The notes under the pieces: generated by a model
The model's input: only the letters and a program-made list of their open reading frames with translations
Database searches by the model: none
What the model was told of the DNA's origin: nothing
Translations under genes and position numbers: made by a program
NCBI RefSeq assembly: GCF_008692785.1
Contig: NZ_VXJV01000007.1
Location: 248,001 to 312,000 of the forward strand
Reading direction: 5' to 3'
DNA length: 64,000 bases
Source: Salmonella enterica subsp. diarizonae
GTDB lineage: Bacteria > Pseudomonadota > Gammaproteobacteria > Enterobacterales > Enterobacteriaceae
Part shown: positions 19,053-26,654 of the stretch, piece after piece
Position numbering within the stretch: position 1 is the first letter of the stretch
How the letters are laid out: each line of letters begins with the position of its first letter

Positions 19053-19607
19053 ATGGTGGAACAGCGTCGTTTGGCAAGTACGGAATGGGTGGATATTGTG
19101 AATGAAGATAATGAAGTCATTGCACAGTCCAGCCGGGAACAGATGCGTGCGCAACGCTTACGGCATCGTGCGACGTATATCGTCGTTCACGATGGTATGG
19201 GTAAAATTCTGGTGCAGCGTCGTACCGAAACAAAAGATTTTTTGCCCGGTATGTTAGATGCTACCGCAGGCGGCGTGGTCCAGGCTGATGAGCAGCTACT
19301 GGAATCTGCCCGCCGCGAAGCGGAAGAAGAGTTGGGTATTGCAGGCGTGCCGTTTGCCGAACACGGTCTGTTTTACTTTGAAGACCAACATTGTCGGGTC
19401 TGGGGCGCGCTGTTTAGCTGCGTTTCCCACGGGCCTTTTGCGCTTCAGGAAGATGAAGTCAGCGAAGTTTGTTGGCTGACCCCGGAGGAGATCACCGCGC
19501 GCTGTGATGAATTTACGCCGGACTCGCTGAAAGCGCTGGCGCTGTGGATGACCCGCAACGCCAAAAACGAAGCCGCGCTTCAGGAGAAACCGGAAGAGAC
19601 GGAATAA
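19053..19607 (+). CDS. yfcD: YfcD, Nudix hydrolase
   Basis: This 184-residue protein has a complete Nudix box matching GX5EX7REUXEEXGU ([20 protein letters not shown] followed by LGI, about residues 75-97), so it should be an active Mg-dependent pyrophosphohydrolase. The region around VNEDNEVI and [19 protein letters not shown] groups it with IPP-isomerase-like Nudix enzymes. The substrate is unknown. It converges on the LacI-type regulator with only 5 bp between stop codons and no obvious terminator. Confidence 0.93.
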
Positions 19608-19612
19608 GCATC

Positions 19613-20632
19613 TTAGCAGCTTTCCCGCATACATAAACTGGAGGCGATGGATTTTCGATCGCTCCAGTTTCCCTGATTTAACCTTTCCAGTAGCGCCCGC
19701 CCGGCTTCGCTGCCAATCTTACGATGCGGTACGGCCATTGTTGTTAACGGCGGCTGGCAGACCCGGCTGACATCGCTATCGCCAAACCCGACAACCGCTA
19801 AATCGTCCGGAACTTTGATACGCCGTCGTTGGCACTCGTATAACGCGCCGCAGGCCAGCTCATCCGATACGCATACCAGCGCGTCCAGCTCCGGCCACGC
19901 CAGTAAAAACTCCGGCAGTTGCGATGCGCCGGTAGAAAAATTGGGCGGCAAGGCGGCATTAATTACCCGGTTGGGCGACATATGGTGGCGCAGCATCGCT
20001 TTGTACCAGCCATGCAGATGTTGCTGAAAAATCCACTGCTCCTGATTGGCGCACAGCAGTCCGATATTCTGATAACCGCGCTGAATCAGCATTTCCGTCA
20101 GCTCATACATTGCCGCAACGTTATCAATGCCGATATTCATATCAATAGGATCGCTGCGAATCGCGCCCATCTCCATCACCGGGATAGAGGCATTTTTCAG
20201 CCACTGGCGCACGGTATCGCTATGTTCGACGCTAAGCAGAATCGCCGCGGCAATGTTGGAAGCCAGCAGCGTTTCGAGCAGCTTCTCCTCTTGCTCTACG
20301 CGATGCTGCGATTCCGCCAGCATAATCTGGTAGCCTGCGGGCTGTAAAATCTGTTGCAGCCCGGCAAACATTTCAGAACACCCCGCTTCCGCAAGGTTCG
20401 GTACGACCATCGCGATGGTGTGCGAGGAGGCAGACGCCAGCGCGCTGGCGGCGAGATTAGGCATATAGCCCAGCTCATGCACTGCCGCTTCGATTTTTTC
20501 CCGGAGTTTATCAGAGACCTGTTCCGGCGTACGTAAGGCTCGTGATACGGTCATCGTGCCTACACCGGCAAGTTGGGCTACATCGGCGATAGTCACTTTA
20601 CCGGTACTACGCCGTTTACGGGGTATCGACAT
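19613..20632 (-). CDS. LacI/GalR-family regulator of the adjacent PTS operon
   Basis: The 339-residue protein has the LacI helix-turn-helix VTIADVAQLAGVGTMTVSRAL at about residues 13-33, the hinge NLAASALAS and a sugar-binding periplasmic-protein-like core (HTIAMVVPNL, CVSDELACGAL, DLAVVGFGDSDVSRV). It is most like the GntR-type branch. It reads away from the PTS operon, and the 252-bp spacer holds two TAGCGCTA-centred palindromes typical of LacI operators, so it most likely represses that operon and itself. The inducer is unknown. Confidence 0.9.
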   Translation of the reverse strand: MSIPRKRRSTGKVTIADVAQLAGVGTMTVSRALRTPEQVSDKLREKIEAAVHELGYMPNLAASALASASSHTIAMVVPNLAEAGCSEMFAGLQQILQPAGYQIMLAESQHRVEQEEKLLETLLASNIAAAILLSVEHSDTVRQWLKNASIPVMEMGAIRSDPIDMNIGIDNVAAMYELTEMLIQRGYQNIGLLCANQEQWIFQQHLHGWYKAMLRHHMSPNRVINAALPPNFSTGASQLPEFLLAWPELDALVCVSDELACGALYECQRRRIKVPDDLAVVGFGDSDVSRVCQPPLTTMAVPHRKIGSEAGRALLERLNQGNWSDRKSIASSLCMRESC

Positions 20633-20756
20633 ACAAATTCCTGCGTCATTACAACATGTTGAGATGCTTTTTTATTGTCGTTCTTTGCTTCGCATGACTG
20701 GCAGTATACGCCTTAAATCCGCTTTTTTGCTGTGATTTCACACGATGATTTTAATT

Positions 20757-20770
20757 TGATAGCGCTATCA
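20757..20770. promoter_or_regulatory. LacI-type operator O1
   Basis: TGATAGCGCTATCA is a perfect 14-bp palindrome with the central CG step typical of LacI/GalR sites. It lies in the divergent spacer between the regulator and the PTS operon. Confidence 0.82.
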
Positions 20771-20791
20771 CAATTCTGAGTAATAGTCTCT

Positions 20792-20803
20792 GGTAGCGCT
20801 ATC
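20792..20803. promoter_or_regulatory. LacI-type operator O2
   Basis: GGTAGCGCTATC repeats the core of O1 with one change in the left arm. Its centre is about 34 bp, roughly three helical turns, from that of O1, so one tetramer or two dimers on the same face could bind both. Confidence 0.72.
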
Positions 20804-20805
20804 TT

Positions 20806-20821
20806 TGTGATAACGATCGCA
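20806..20821 (+). promoter_or_regulatory. CRP-like site for the PTS operon
   Basis: TGTGA-TAACGA-TCGCA matches the CRP consensus TGTGA-N6-TCACA with one mismatch. It lies 64 bp before the EIIA start and directly after operator O2. Catabolite control of a PTS operon is expected; the exact promoter was not resolved. Confidence 0.6.
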
Positions 20822-20884
20822 GCTAATATCGAATGGCTTGAATAAAGTTTGTTCATAATTTGATACACCGTGGGGGCGAATAAC

Positions 20885-21328
20885 ATGCTGGGAACCTGGT
20901 TATCTGACGCAACCATCACGCTTCAGGAGAGCGTGGAAACGTGGCCGCAGGCGCTGGAAATTTGCGGCAAACCCCTGCTGGACGCAGGCGTTATCGCACC
21001 GGAATACATTACGGCGATTGTTCAGCAGCACCAAAAGCTTGGGCCGTATTATGTATTAGCGCCGGGGTTAGCGATGCCGCATGCGAGGCCGGAAGAGGGG
21101 GCGAAAGGGTTAGGTTTATCGTTACTGAAACTACAGCGCGGCGTTTCATTTGGCGCAGACGAGTTCGATCCGGTTGACATCATTATTATGCTGGCGGCGC
21201 CTGATAAGCACAGTCATATCGAAATGATATCGGCGCTGGCGGAATTATTTTCCAGTGATGTAGATATGGAAAAATTACATCAGGCAAAAAACCTGGAGGA
21301 CATTAAAAAGATTATTGATCGTTTCTGA
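20885..21328 (+). CDS. PTS EIIA component (mannitol/ascorbate type)
   Basis: This 147-residue protein of the fructose-mannitol EIIA family passes phosphate from HPr to the EIIB subunit. His66 in GLAMPHARPEEG is the expected phosphorylation site, and the surrounding VLAPGLAMPHARP resembles UlaC. I start at ATG 20885 (MLGTWL), with GGGGGCG upstream; the in-frame GTG at 20870 is part of that ribosome site region. It is first in an operon with EIIB, EIIC and two transketolase subunits. The sugar is unknown. Confidence 0.9.
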   Translation: MLGTWLSDATITLQESVETWPQALEICGKPLLDAGVIAPEYITAIVQQHQKLGPYYVLAPGLAMPHARPEEGAKGLGLSLLKLQRGVSFGADEFDPVDIIIMLAAPDKHSHIEMISALAELFSSDVDMEKLHQAKNLEDIKKIIDRF

Positions 21329-21409
21329 TTTTATTACATTTCTTTTGCTGTAAATAACATTGCGCCCGTGCGTGATGCAGACCGACTCTACTTTTAAAAG
21401 GTGACAATA

Positions 21410-21682
21410 ATGAAAATCATGGCAATTTGCGGTTCCGGCCTGGGTAGTAGTTTTATGGTAGAAATGAACATTAAAAAAGTATTAAAGAAACTCAATATTG
21501 ACGCCGAGGTGGAACACTCCGATCTCTCATCGGCCACGCCCGGGGCCGCCGATCTTTTTGTAATGGCCAAAGATATCGCGGCCAGCGCCAGCGTACCGGA
21601 AAGCCAACTGGTGGTGATCAATAACATCATCGACATCAACGAACTGGAAACGCAACTGCGCGCATGGTTCGCTAAACAATAA
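21410..21682 (+). CDS. PTS EIIB component (ascorbate/lactose-like type)
   Basis: This 90-residue cytosolic EIIB has the phosphocysteine loop at its N-terminus: Cys7 in MKIMAICGSGLGSS, the standard position in the UlaB/GatB group. I start at ATG 21410, with AAAAGGTG ahead; the GTG at 21401 lies in the ribosome site. It takes phosphate from the EIIA His66 and phosphorylates the sugar brought in by EIIC. A gap of 81 bp separates it from the EIIA gene. Confidence 0.9.
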   Translation: MKIMAICGSGLGSSFMVEMNIKKVLKKLNIDAEVEHSDLSSATPGAADLFVMAKDIAASASVPESQLVVINNIIDINELETQLRAWFAKQ

Positions 21683-21702
21683 TTTTTGCTGGCGAGGTGG
21701 AT

Positions 21703-23094
21703 ATGTTTATCCTTGAAACGCTGAATTTTGTTGTTGATATTTTAAAAGTGCCATCGGTGCTTGTAGGGTTAATTGCTCTTATTGGTCTGGTGGCGCAAAA
21801 AAAAGCGTTTTCCGATGTGGTAAAAGGCACGATTAAAACTATTTTAGGTTTTATTGTGCTTGGCGGCGGCGCAACCGTACTGGTGGGTTCATTAAACCCG
21901 CTGGGTGGTATGTTTGAACACGCTTTTAATATTCAGGGCATAATTCCTAATAATGAAGCGATAGTCTCAATCGCGCTGGAGAAATATGGCGCGTCCACGG
22001 CGTTAATTATGGCATTTGGTATGGTGGCCAATATTGTCGTGGCGCGCTTTACGCGTCTTAAATATATCTTTTTGACCGGGCATCACACCTTTTACATGGC
22101 CTGTATGATTGGCGTAATCCTGACCGTGGCGGGTTTCGAGGGCGTAGGGCTGGTATTCACCGGATCGCTGATCCTGGGACTGGTGATGGCCTTCTTCCCG
22201 GCGTTGGCCCAGCGCTATATGAGGCGGATTACCGGCACCGATGACATTGCGTTTGGTCACTTTGGTACCCTGGGATATGTGCTTTCCGGCTGGATTGGCA
22301 GCCTGTGTGGTAAAGGCTCCCGCTCCACGGAAGAGATGAACCTGCCGAAAAACCTCAGTTTTTTGCGCGACAGTTCTATCTCAATTTCGCTGACCATGAT
22401 GATTATCTATCTGATCATGGCAGTCAGCGCAGGGCGTGACTATGTCGAAGCGACGTTTAGCGGTGGGCAAAACTATCTGGTGTACGCCATCATCATGGCG
22501 ATCACCTTCGCCGCCGGCGTGTTCATCATTCTACAAGGCGTTCGTCTGATTCTGGCGGAAATTGTTCCGGCCTTTACCGGTTTTTCAGAAAAACTGGTGC
22601 CAAACGCACGTCCGGCGTTGGACTGTCCGGTGGTGTATCCCTATGCCCCTAACGCGGTGCTGATTGGCTTCCTGTTCAGCTTCCTCGGTGGACTGGTGGG
22701 ACTTTTCCTGCTCGGACAGATGAAGCTTGTGCTGATCCTGCCTGGCGTAGTGCCGCACTTCTTTACCGGCGCGACCGCAGGCGTCTTTGGCAATGCCACC
22801 GGCGGTCGTCGTGGCGCGATGATCGGCGCATTTGCTAATGGGTTATTAATCACTTTCCTGCCAGTGCTGTTACTGCCGGTTCTCGGCGCGATCGGCTTCG
22901 CCAATACCACGTTCTCGGATGCTGACTTTGGCGCAATCGGTATTTTGCTGGGCAACCTGGCGCGTTATCTGTCGCCGATGGCTATCACGGGGCTGGTGGT
23001 GGCGCTATTTGCGCTACTGGTGGCGTACAACGTGTTGGCCAAAAACAAAAAAGCGAATGCCGAAGTGCAGGAAAATAGCGGAGCGAAAGAATGA
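21703..23094 (+). CDS. PTS EIIC component, UlaA-type sugar transporter
   Basis: This 463-residue integral membrane protein has about 10-12 membrane segments and resembles UlaA, the ascorbate permease, throughout (for example KKAFSDVVKGTIKTILGF, TGHHTFYMACM and PHFFTGATAGVFGNATGG). Starting at ATG 21703 (MFILETL) puts GAGG 5 nt upstream. The stop overlaps the transketolase start by 4 nt (ATGA). It forms a complete PTS permease with EIIA and EIIB. Similarity to UlaA suggests an ascorbate-like acidic sugar or pentose derivative, but this is an inference. Confidence 0.9.
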   Translation: MFILETLNFVVDILKVPSVLVGLIALIGLVAQKKAFSDVVKGTIKTILGFIVLGGGATVLVGSLNPLGGMFEHAFNIQGIIPNNEAIVSIALEKYGASTALIMAFGMVANIVVARFTRLKYIFLTGHHTFYMACMIGVILTVAGFEGVGLVFTGSLILGLVMAFFPALAQRYMRRITGTDDIAFGHFGTLGYVLSGWIGSLCGKGSRSTEEMNLPKNLSFLRDSSISISLTMMIIYLIMAVSAGRDYVEATFSGGQNYLVYAIIMAITFAAGVFIILQGVRLILAEIVPAFTGFSEKLVPNARPALDCPVVYPYAPNAVLIGFLFSFLGGLVGLFLLGQMKLVLILPGVVPHFFTGATAGVFGNATGGRRGAMIGAFANGLLITFLPVLLLPVLGAIGFANTTFSDADFGAIGILLGNLARYLSPMAITGLVVALFALLVAYNVLAKNKKANAEVQENSGAKE

Positions 23095-23921
23095 ACGTAA
23101 CCGAAATCACCCAACTGGCGCGCGAGATTCGCGTCGCTACGCTCAAATCCTTAACCCATCTTGGCTTTGGTCACTATGGCGGCAGCATGTCGGTAGTAGA
23201 AACTCTGGCGGTTCTGTACGGCGCGGTGATGAAAATCGATCCTGCCGACCCGGACTGGCCGGAGCGTGATTACTTCGTGCTGTCGAAAGGCCATGCGGGC
23301 CCCGCCTTGTACAGTACCCTGGCGATTAAAGGCTATTTCCCGCGCGAAGAGCTGAATACGCTTAACCAGAACGGCACCCGTCTGCCCAGCCATCCGGATC
23401 GGCTAAAAACGCGCGGCGTGGACGCCACGACCGGCTCACTGGGACAGGGTATCTCTATTGCGGGCGGTATGGCGCTGTCGCATAAACTGGCGCGGCGACC
23501 CAACCGGGTATTTTGCATTGTCGGCGATGGGGAGTTGAATGAAGGGCAGTGCTGGGAGGCGTTTCAGTTTATTGCCCACCACCGCCTGAATAATCTGACC
23601 GTTTTCATTGACTGGAACAAACAGCAGCTTGATGGCGAGCTGGAGGAGATTATCAATCCGTTCGATCTGGAAGGGAAATTCCGCGCGTTTGGTTTCGATG
23701 TCGTCACCGTCAAAGGCGATGATATCGCCGGACTACTGGCGGTCGTTCAGCCAGTGCCGCCCGCCGATGCCCAACCACGGGTAGTGATCCTTGACAGCAT
23801 TAAAGGGCAGGGGGTGCCATGCCTGGAGCAGTTAACGAATTCTCACCATTTACGCCTGACGGATGATATGAAGCAGACGCTCAATGAGGCCATTCATCAA
23901 CTGGAGGTCACGCATGATTAA
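23091..23921 (+). CDS. Transketolase, N-terminal (thiamine diphosphate-binding) subunit
   Basis: This 276-residue subunit corresponds to the first third of a full transketolase. It carries the ThDP-binding motif GDGELNEGQCWEAFQFIAHHRLNN (nt about 23524-23595), the early HYGGSMS motif and HPDRLKTRGVDATTGSLGQG. It overlaps the EIIC gene by 4 nt and the C-terminal subunit gene by 8 nt. In this family the enzyme is normally split into two chains, so this is not a broken tkt. The pair presumably transfers two-carbon units from the sugar phosphate that the PTS delivers. Confidence 0.92.
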   Translation: MNVTEITQLAREIRVATLKSLTHLGFGHYGGSMSVVETLAVLYGAVMKIDPADPDWPERDYFVLSKGHAGPALYSTLAIKGYFPREELNTLNQNGTRLPSHPDRLKTRGVDATTGSLGQGISIAGGMALSHKLARRPNRVFCIVGDGELNEGQCWEAFQFIAHHRLNNLTVFIDWNKQQLDGELEEIINPFDLEGKFRAFGFDVVTVKGDDIAGLLAVVQPVPPADAQPRVVILDSIKGQGVPCLEQLTNSHHLRLTDDMKQTLNEAIHQLEVTHD

Positions 23922-24867
23922 GCTTGCGCCCGCAGGGCTTAAAGACGATATCGAAATGCGCAAAGTTTACGCCGGTTTTGTCGCCAGGCAGATTGAGGCC
24001 GGAAGCCCAATTATTGCGCTTGAGGCTGATTTAATGAGCTCGATGGCGATGGACAGCGTGGCGCGTGACTACCCGCAGCATGTCATTAACTGCGGTATTA
24101 TGGAGGCGAATGTGATTGGCACGGCGGCGGGACTGGCGCTGACCGGTCGCAAACCGTTTGTGCATACCTTTACCGCTTTTGCCAGCCGTCGCTGTTTTGA
24201 CCAGCTCTTTATGGCGCTGGATTATCAGCGTAACAACGTCAAAGTGATCGCCTCCGATGCCGGAGTGACGGCGTGCCATAACGGTGGCACCCATATGTCT
24301 TTTGAAGATATGGGGATTGTTCGCGGGCTGGCGCACTCCGTAGTACTGGAGGTGACGGATGCGGTGATGTTCGCGGATATTTTACGCCAGCTAATGGACC
24401 TGGACGGTTTTTACTGGCTGCGTACCATCCGTAAGCAGGCGCCGAGTATCTATGCGCCAGGCTCTACCTTTACCATTGGCAAGGGCAACGTACTGCGCGA
24501 AGGCGATGATATTACGCTTATCGCTAACGGCATTATGGTGGCTGAGGCGCTGGAGGCGGCGCGCCAACTGGAGCAGGAAGGCGTGAGCGCTGCGGTCATT
24601 GATATGTTCACCTTAAAGCCTATCGATCGCATGTTGGTGAAAAACTACGCGGAAAAAACGCGGCGTATCGTCACTTGTGAAAACCACAGCATCCATAATG
24701 GACTAGGGTCAGCGGTGGCGGAAGTACTGGTGGAAAATTGCCCGGTGCCGATGCGCCGTGTTGGCGTCAAAGAGCGTTATGGGCAGGTAGGAACGCAGGA
24801 TTTCTTACAAAAAGAGTACGGACTCACCGCCGCCGCGATTGTAGAAGCAGCGAAATCAATGCTTTAA
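23914..24867 (+). CDS. Transketolase, C-terminal (pyrimidine-binding) subunit
   Basis: The 317-residue partner of the preceding subunit contains the pyrimidine-binding domain, with the catalytic Glu in CGIMEANVIGTAAGLAL and the HNGGTHMSFEDMGIVRGL region, followed by the transketolase C-terminal domain (ITLIANGIMVAEALEAA, VTCENHSIHNGLGSAVAE). I start at ATG 23914 (MIKLAP), with GGAGGT upstream inside the end of the N subunit gene; the 8-nt overlap suggests coupling and equal production. It is the last gene of the PTS operon. Confidence 0.92.
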   Translation: MIKLAPAGLKDDIEMRKVYAGFVARQIEAGSPIIALEADLMSSMAMDSVARDYPQHVINCGIMEANVIGTAAGLALTGRKPFVHTFTAFASRRCFDQLFMALDYQRNNVKVIASDAGVTACHNGGTHMSFEDMGIVRGLAHSVVLEVTDAVMFADILRQLMDLDGFYWLRTIRKQAPSIYAPGSTFTIGKGNVLREGDDITLIANGIMVAEALEAARQLEQEGVSAAVIDMFTLKPIDRMLVKNYAEKTRRIVTCENHSIHNGLGSAVAEVLVENCPVPMRRVGVKERYGQVGTQDFLQKEYGLTAAAIVEAAKSML

Positions 24868-24880
24868 TCATGGAGATATT

Positions 24881-24907
24881 GCCGGATGACGCTGATGCTC
24901 ATCCGGC
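24881..24907. repeat. REP-like hairpin between the transketolase operon and yfcC
   Basis: GCCGGATGA / TCATCCGGC is a perfect 9-bp stem with a 9-nt loop, built from REP sequence. It lies 14 bp after the transketolase stop and 9 bp before the convergent yfcC stop, and probably shields both 3' ends. Confidence 0.75.
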
Positions 24908-24915
24908 ATTTTGGA

Positions 24916-26436
24916 TCAATGATATCCCATCATCTGCGCGCCAATGACGACTACACTGGACATAATAAACAGCAGTCCCAGCAGCGACGCCCCCACTTTA
25001 AGCCAGTTGCGAAAATCGACCCGGCACACGCCCAGCGTGGCCATCAGCGAGGCCGATGTCGGATAGATAATATGGCTGAAGCCATCACCAAACTGGAAGG
25101 CCAGGACAGTCACCTGACGGTTAACGCCGACCAGATCACCGAGCGGCGCCAGCAATGGCATGGTTAACGCCGCCTGACCCGAACCGGACGTCACAAAGAA
25201 ATTAAATACCGCCTGGAAGAGCAGCATAAACCAGGCGGCGATAGCATTATTAAGCCCGCTGATGCCATGCGCGATACTATTAAGCAGCGTATTAAGCACG
25301 CTGGGTTCCCCGGCTTCGCCATTGCCGACCAGCAGCAGAATGCCTTTGGCAAAACCCACCAGTAACGCGGGCGCGATCATCATTCTCGCCCCTTCGGTGA
25401 ATGAGGACGCCATTACGTTGACCGTCATGCCGTTGAGGCGGAAGATAACGCCGATGAGGCCGATCACCACGCCCATGGTAAAAAACTGGCTGGCGATTTC
25501 CGGAATAAACCAGGCGTGGACAATCACGCCCCAGACGACCCAAATCATTACGCCGGTCAGGACCAGCAGTACCAGCCAGTCACCGAAGGTGAAAGGGCGC
25601 TGGACGACTTCATCCTGCTGTTCGCGGAAATAGCGATCGGATTCGTGGACGCGGGAAAGCTGCGGATTCTTTTTCACGCGTGAGGCGTAGACCAGGGTAA
25701 AAACCAGCCCAATCAGCGTGGCGACAACCCAGACCACAATACGCAGCCCGGAGCCGGAAAGTACCGGTACGCCGGCAATCCCCTGGGCGACGACCACGCA
25801 GAAGGGATTCATCCACGAACTGGCAAAGCCAATTTGGGTGGCGATATAGGTCACCAGGACAGTGGTAATGCTGTCATAGCCCAGCCTGACCATCAGCGGG
25901 GCAATGATAATCGCAAAGGCGACCGCTTCTTCGCCCATGCCAAATACGGCGCCCCCTAATGAAAAGAGGACAAATAGCACCGGAATAAACAGGACTTCGT
26001 TGCCCCGCGTGTGGCGAATCAGCGCCAGAATGCCGTTATCCACGGTGCCGGTACGCATCACGATGCCGAATGCGCCGCCAATCACCAACATAAACATAAT
26101 GATGCCGACGGCAGTGCCAAATTTCGATCCGGATGTTAACCCTTCAAACGGAAAATTCATCAGCCCCGGTCTCTCATCGCCAGTGGTGAAAAATTGTACG
26201 CGATGATACTGCGCTTCCCCGGCCTCATTGGTCACAATGCGAAAAGAGTGCGGATCGACGACTTTGCGGGTTTTTGTCTGACCATCGACCTGATACTGCA
26301 CTTCCTGGCTATCAAACATCCCAACGGGCACGACCCAAGTGGCGATACTGGTTAAAATGGCGACAAAAAAGATGATGACCAGCGTATCGGGCATCGCCCA
26401 TTTTCTGGCTGGTTTTGATTCTGTAACGACAGACAT
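24916..26436 (-). CDS. yfcC: YfcC, putative basic amino acid/C4-type antiporter family membrane protein
   Basis: This 506-residue protein has about 12 membrane segments and belongs to the YfcC family (short-chain fatty acid / arginine-ornithine-type carriers). The first segment begins at PDTLVIIFFVAILTSIATWVVP, followed by a periplasmic hydrophilic region (about 40-85), and the conserved GMGEEAVAFAIIIAPLM lies mid-protein. The substrate is unknown to me; in E. coli the gene has been tied genetically to acetate metabolism. It is transcribed towards the PTS operon end and starts 218 bp from the end of pta on the same strand. Confidence 0.88.
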   Translation of the reverse strand: MSVVTESKPARKWAMPDTLVIIFFVAILTSIATWVVPVGMFDSQEVQYQVDGQTKTRKVVDPHSFRIVTNEAGEAQYHRVQFFTTGDERPGLMNFPFEGLTSGSKFGTAVGIIMFMLVIGGAFGIVMRTGTVDNGILALIRHTRGNEVLFIPVLFVLFSLGGAVFGMGEEAVAFAIIIAPLMVRLGYDSITTVLVTYIATQIGFASSWMNPFCVVVAQGIAGVPVLSGSGLRIVVWVVATLIGLVFTLVYASRVKKNPQLSRVHESDRYFREQQDEVVQRPFTFGDWLVLLVLTGVMIWVVWGVIVHAWFIPEIASQFFTMGVVIGLIGVIFRLNGMTVNVMASSFTEGARMMIAPALLVGFAKGILLLVGNGEAGEPSVLNTLLNSIAHGISGLNNAIAAWFMLLFQAVFNFFVTSGSGQAALTMPLLAPLGDLVGVNRQVTVLAFQFGDGFSHIIYPTSASLMATLGVCRVDFRNWLKVGASLLGLLFIMSSVVVIGAQMMGYH

Positions 26437-26553
26437 GACGGACTATCCCTGTTGCAAAGCAAAGAGGCTAAGTATGAGAAGAAGGGAATAGTTATTCATT
26501 GATGCAGCGCAGTTAAGCAAAAAATTCCGGGTTTGCATGGTAAATAACAGAAT

Positions 26554-26640
26554 GCCGAATGGCGATGCTAACGCGTCTTATCCGGCCTACAACGGTATCT
26601 CATCTGTAGGCCGGACAAGGCGTTCACGCCACCATCCGGC
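26554..26640. repeat. REP (BIME) pair between pta and yfcC
   Basis: Units lie at about 26554-26590 (GCCGAATGGCG ... TTATCCGGCCTAC) and 26606-26640 (GTAGGCCGGACAAGGCG ... CATCCGGC). They are in opposite orientation and can pair. They lie just after the pta stop on the minus strand. Confidence 0.9.
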
Positions 26641-26654
26641 ATTGGCTTTTACTG

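Noticed and set aside
23091-24867. Transketolase broken by a frameshift
   Set aside because: Each half has its own start and the second its own GGAGGT ribosome site. Each holds a complete domain set, and two-subunit transketolases are a known family.
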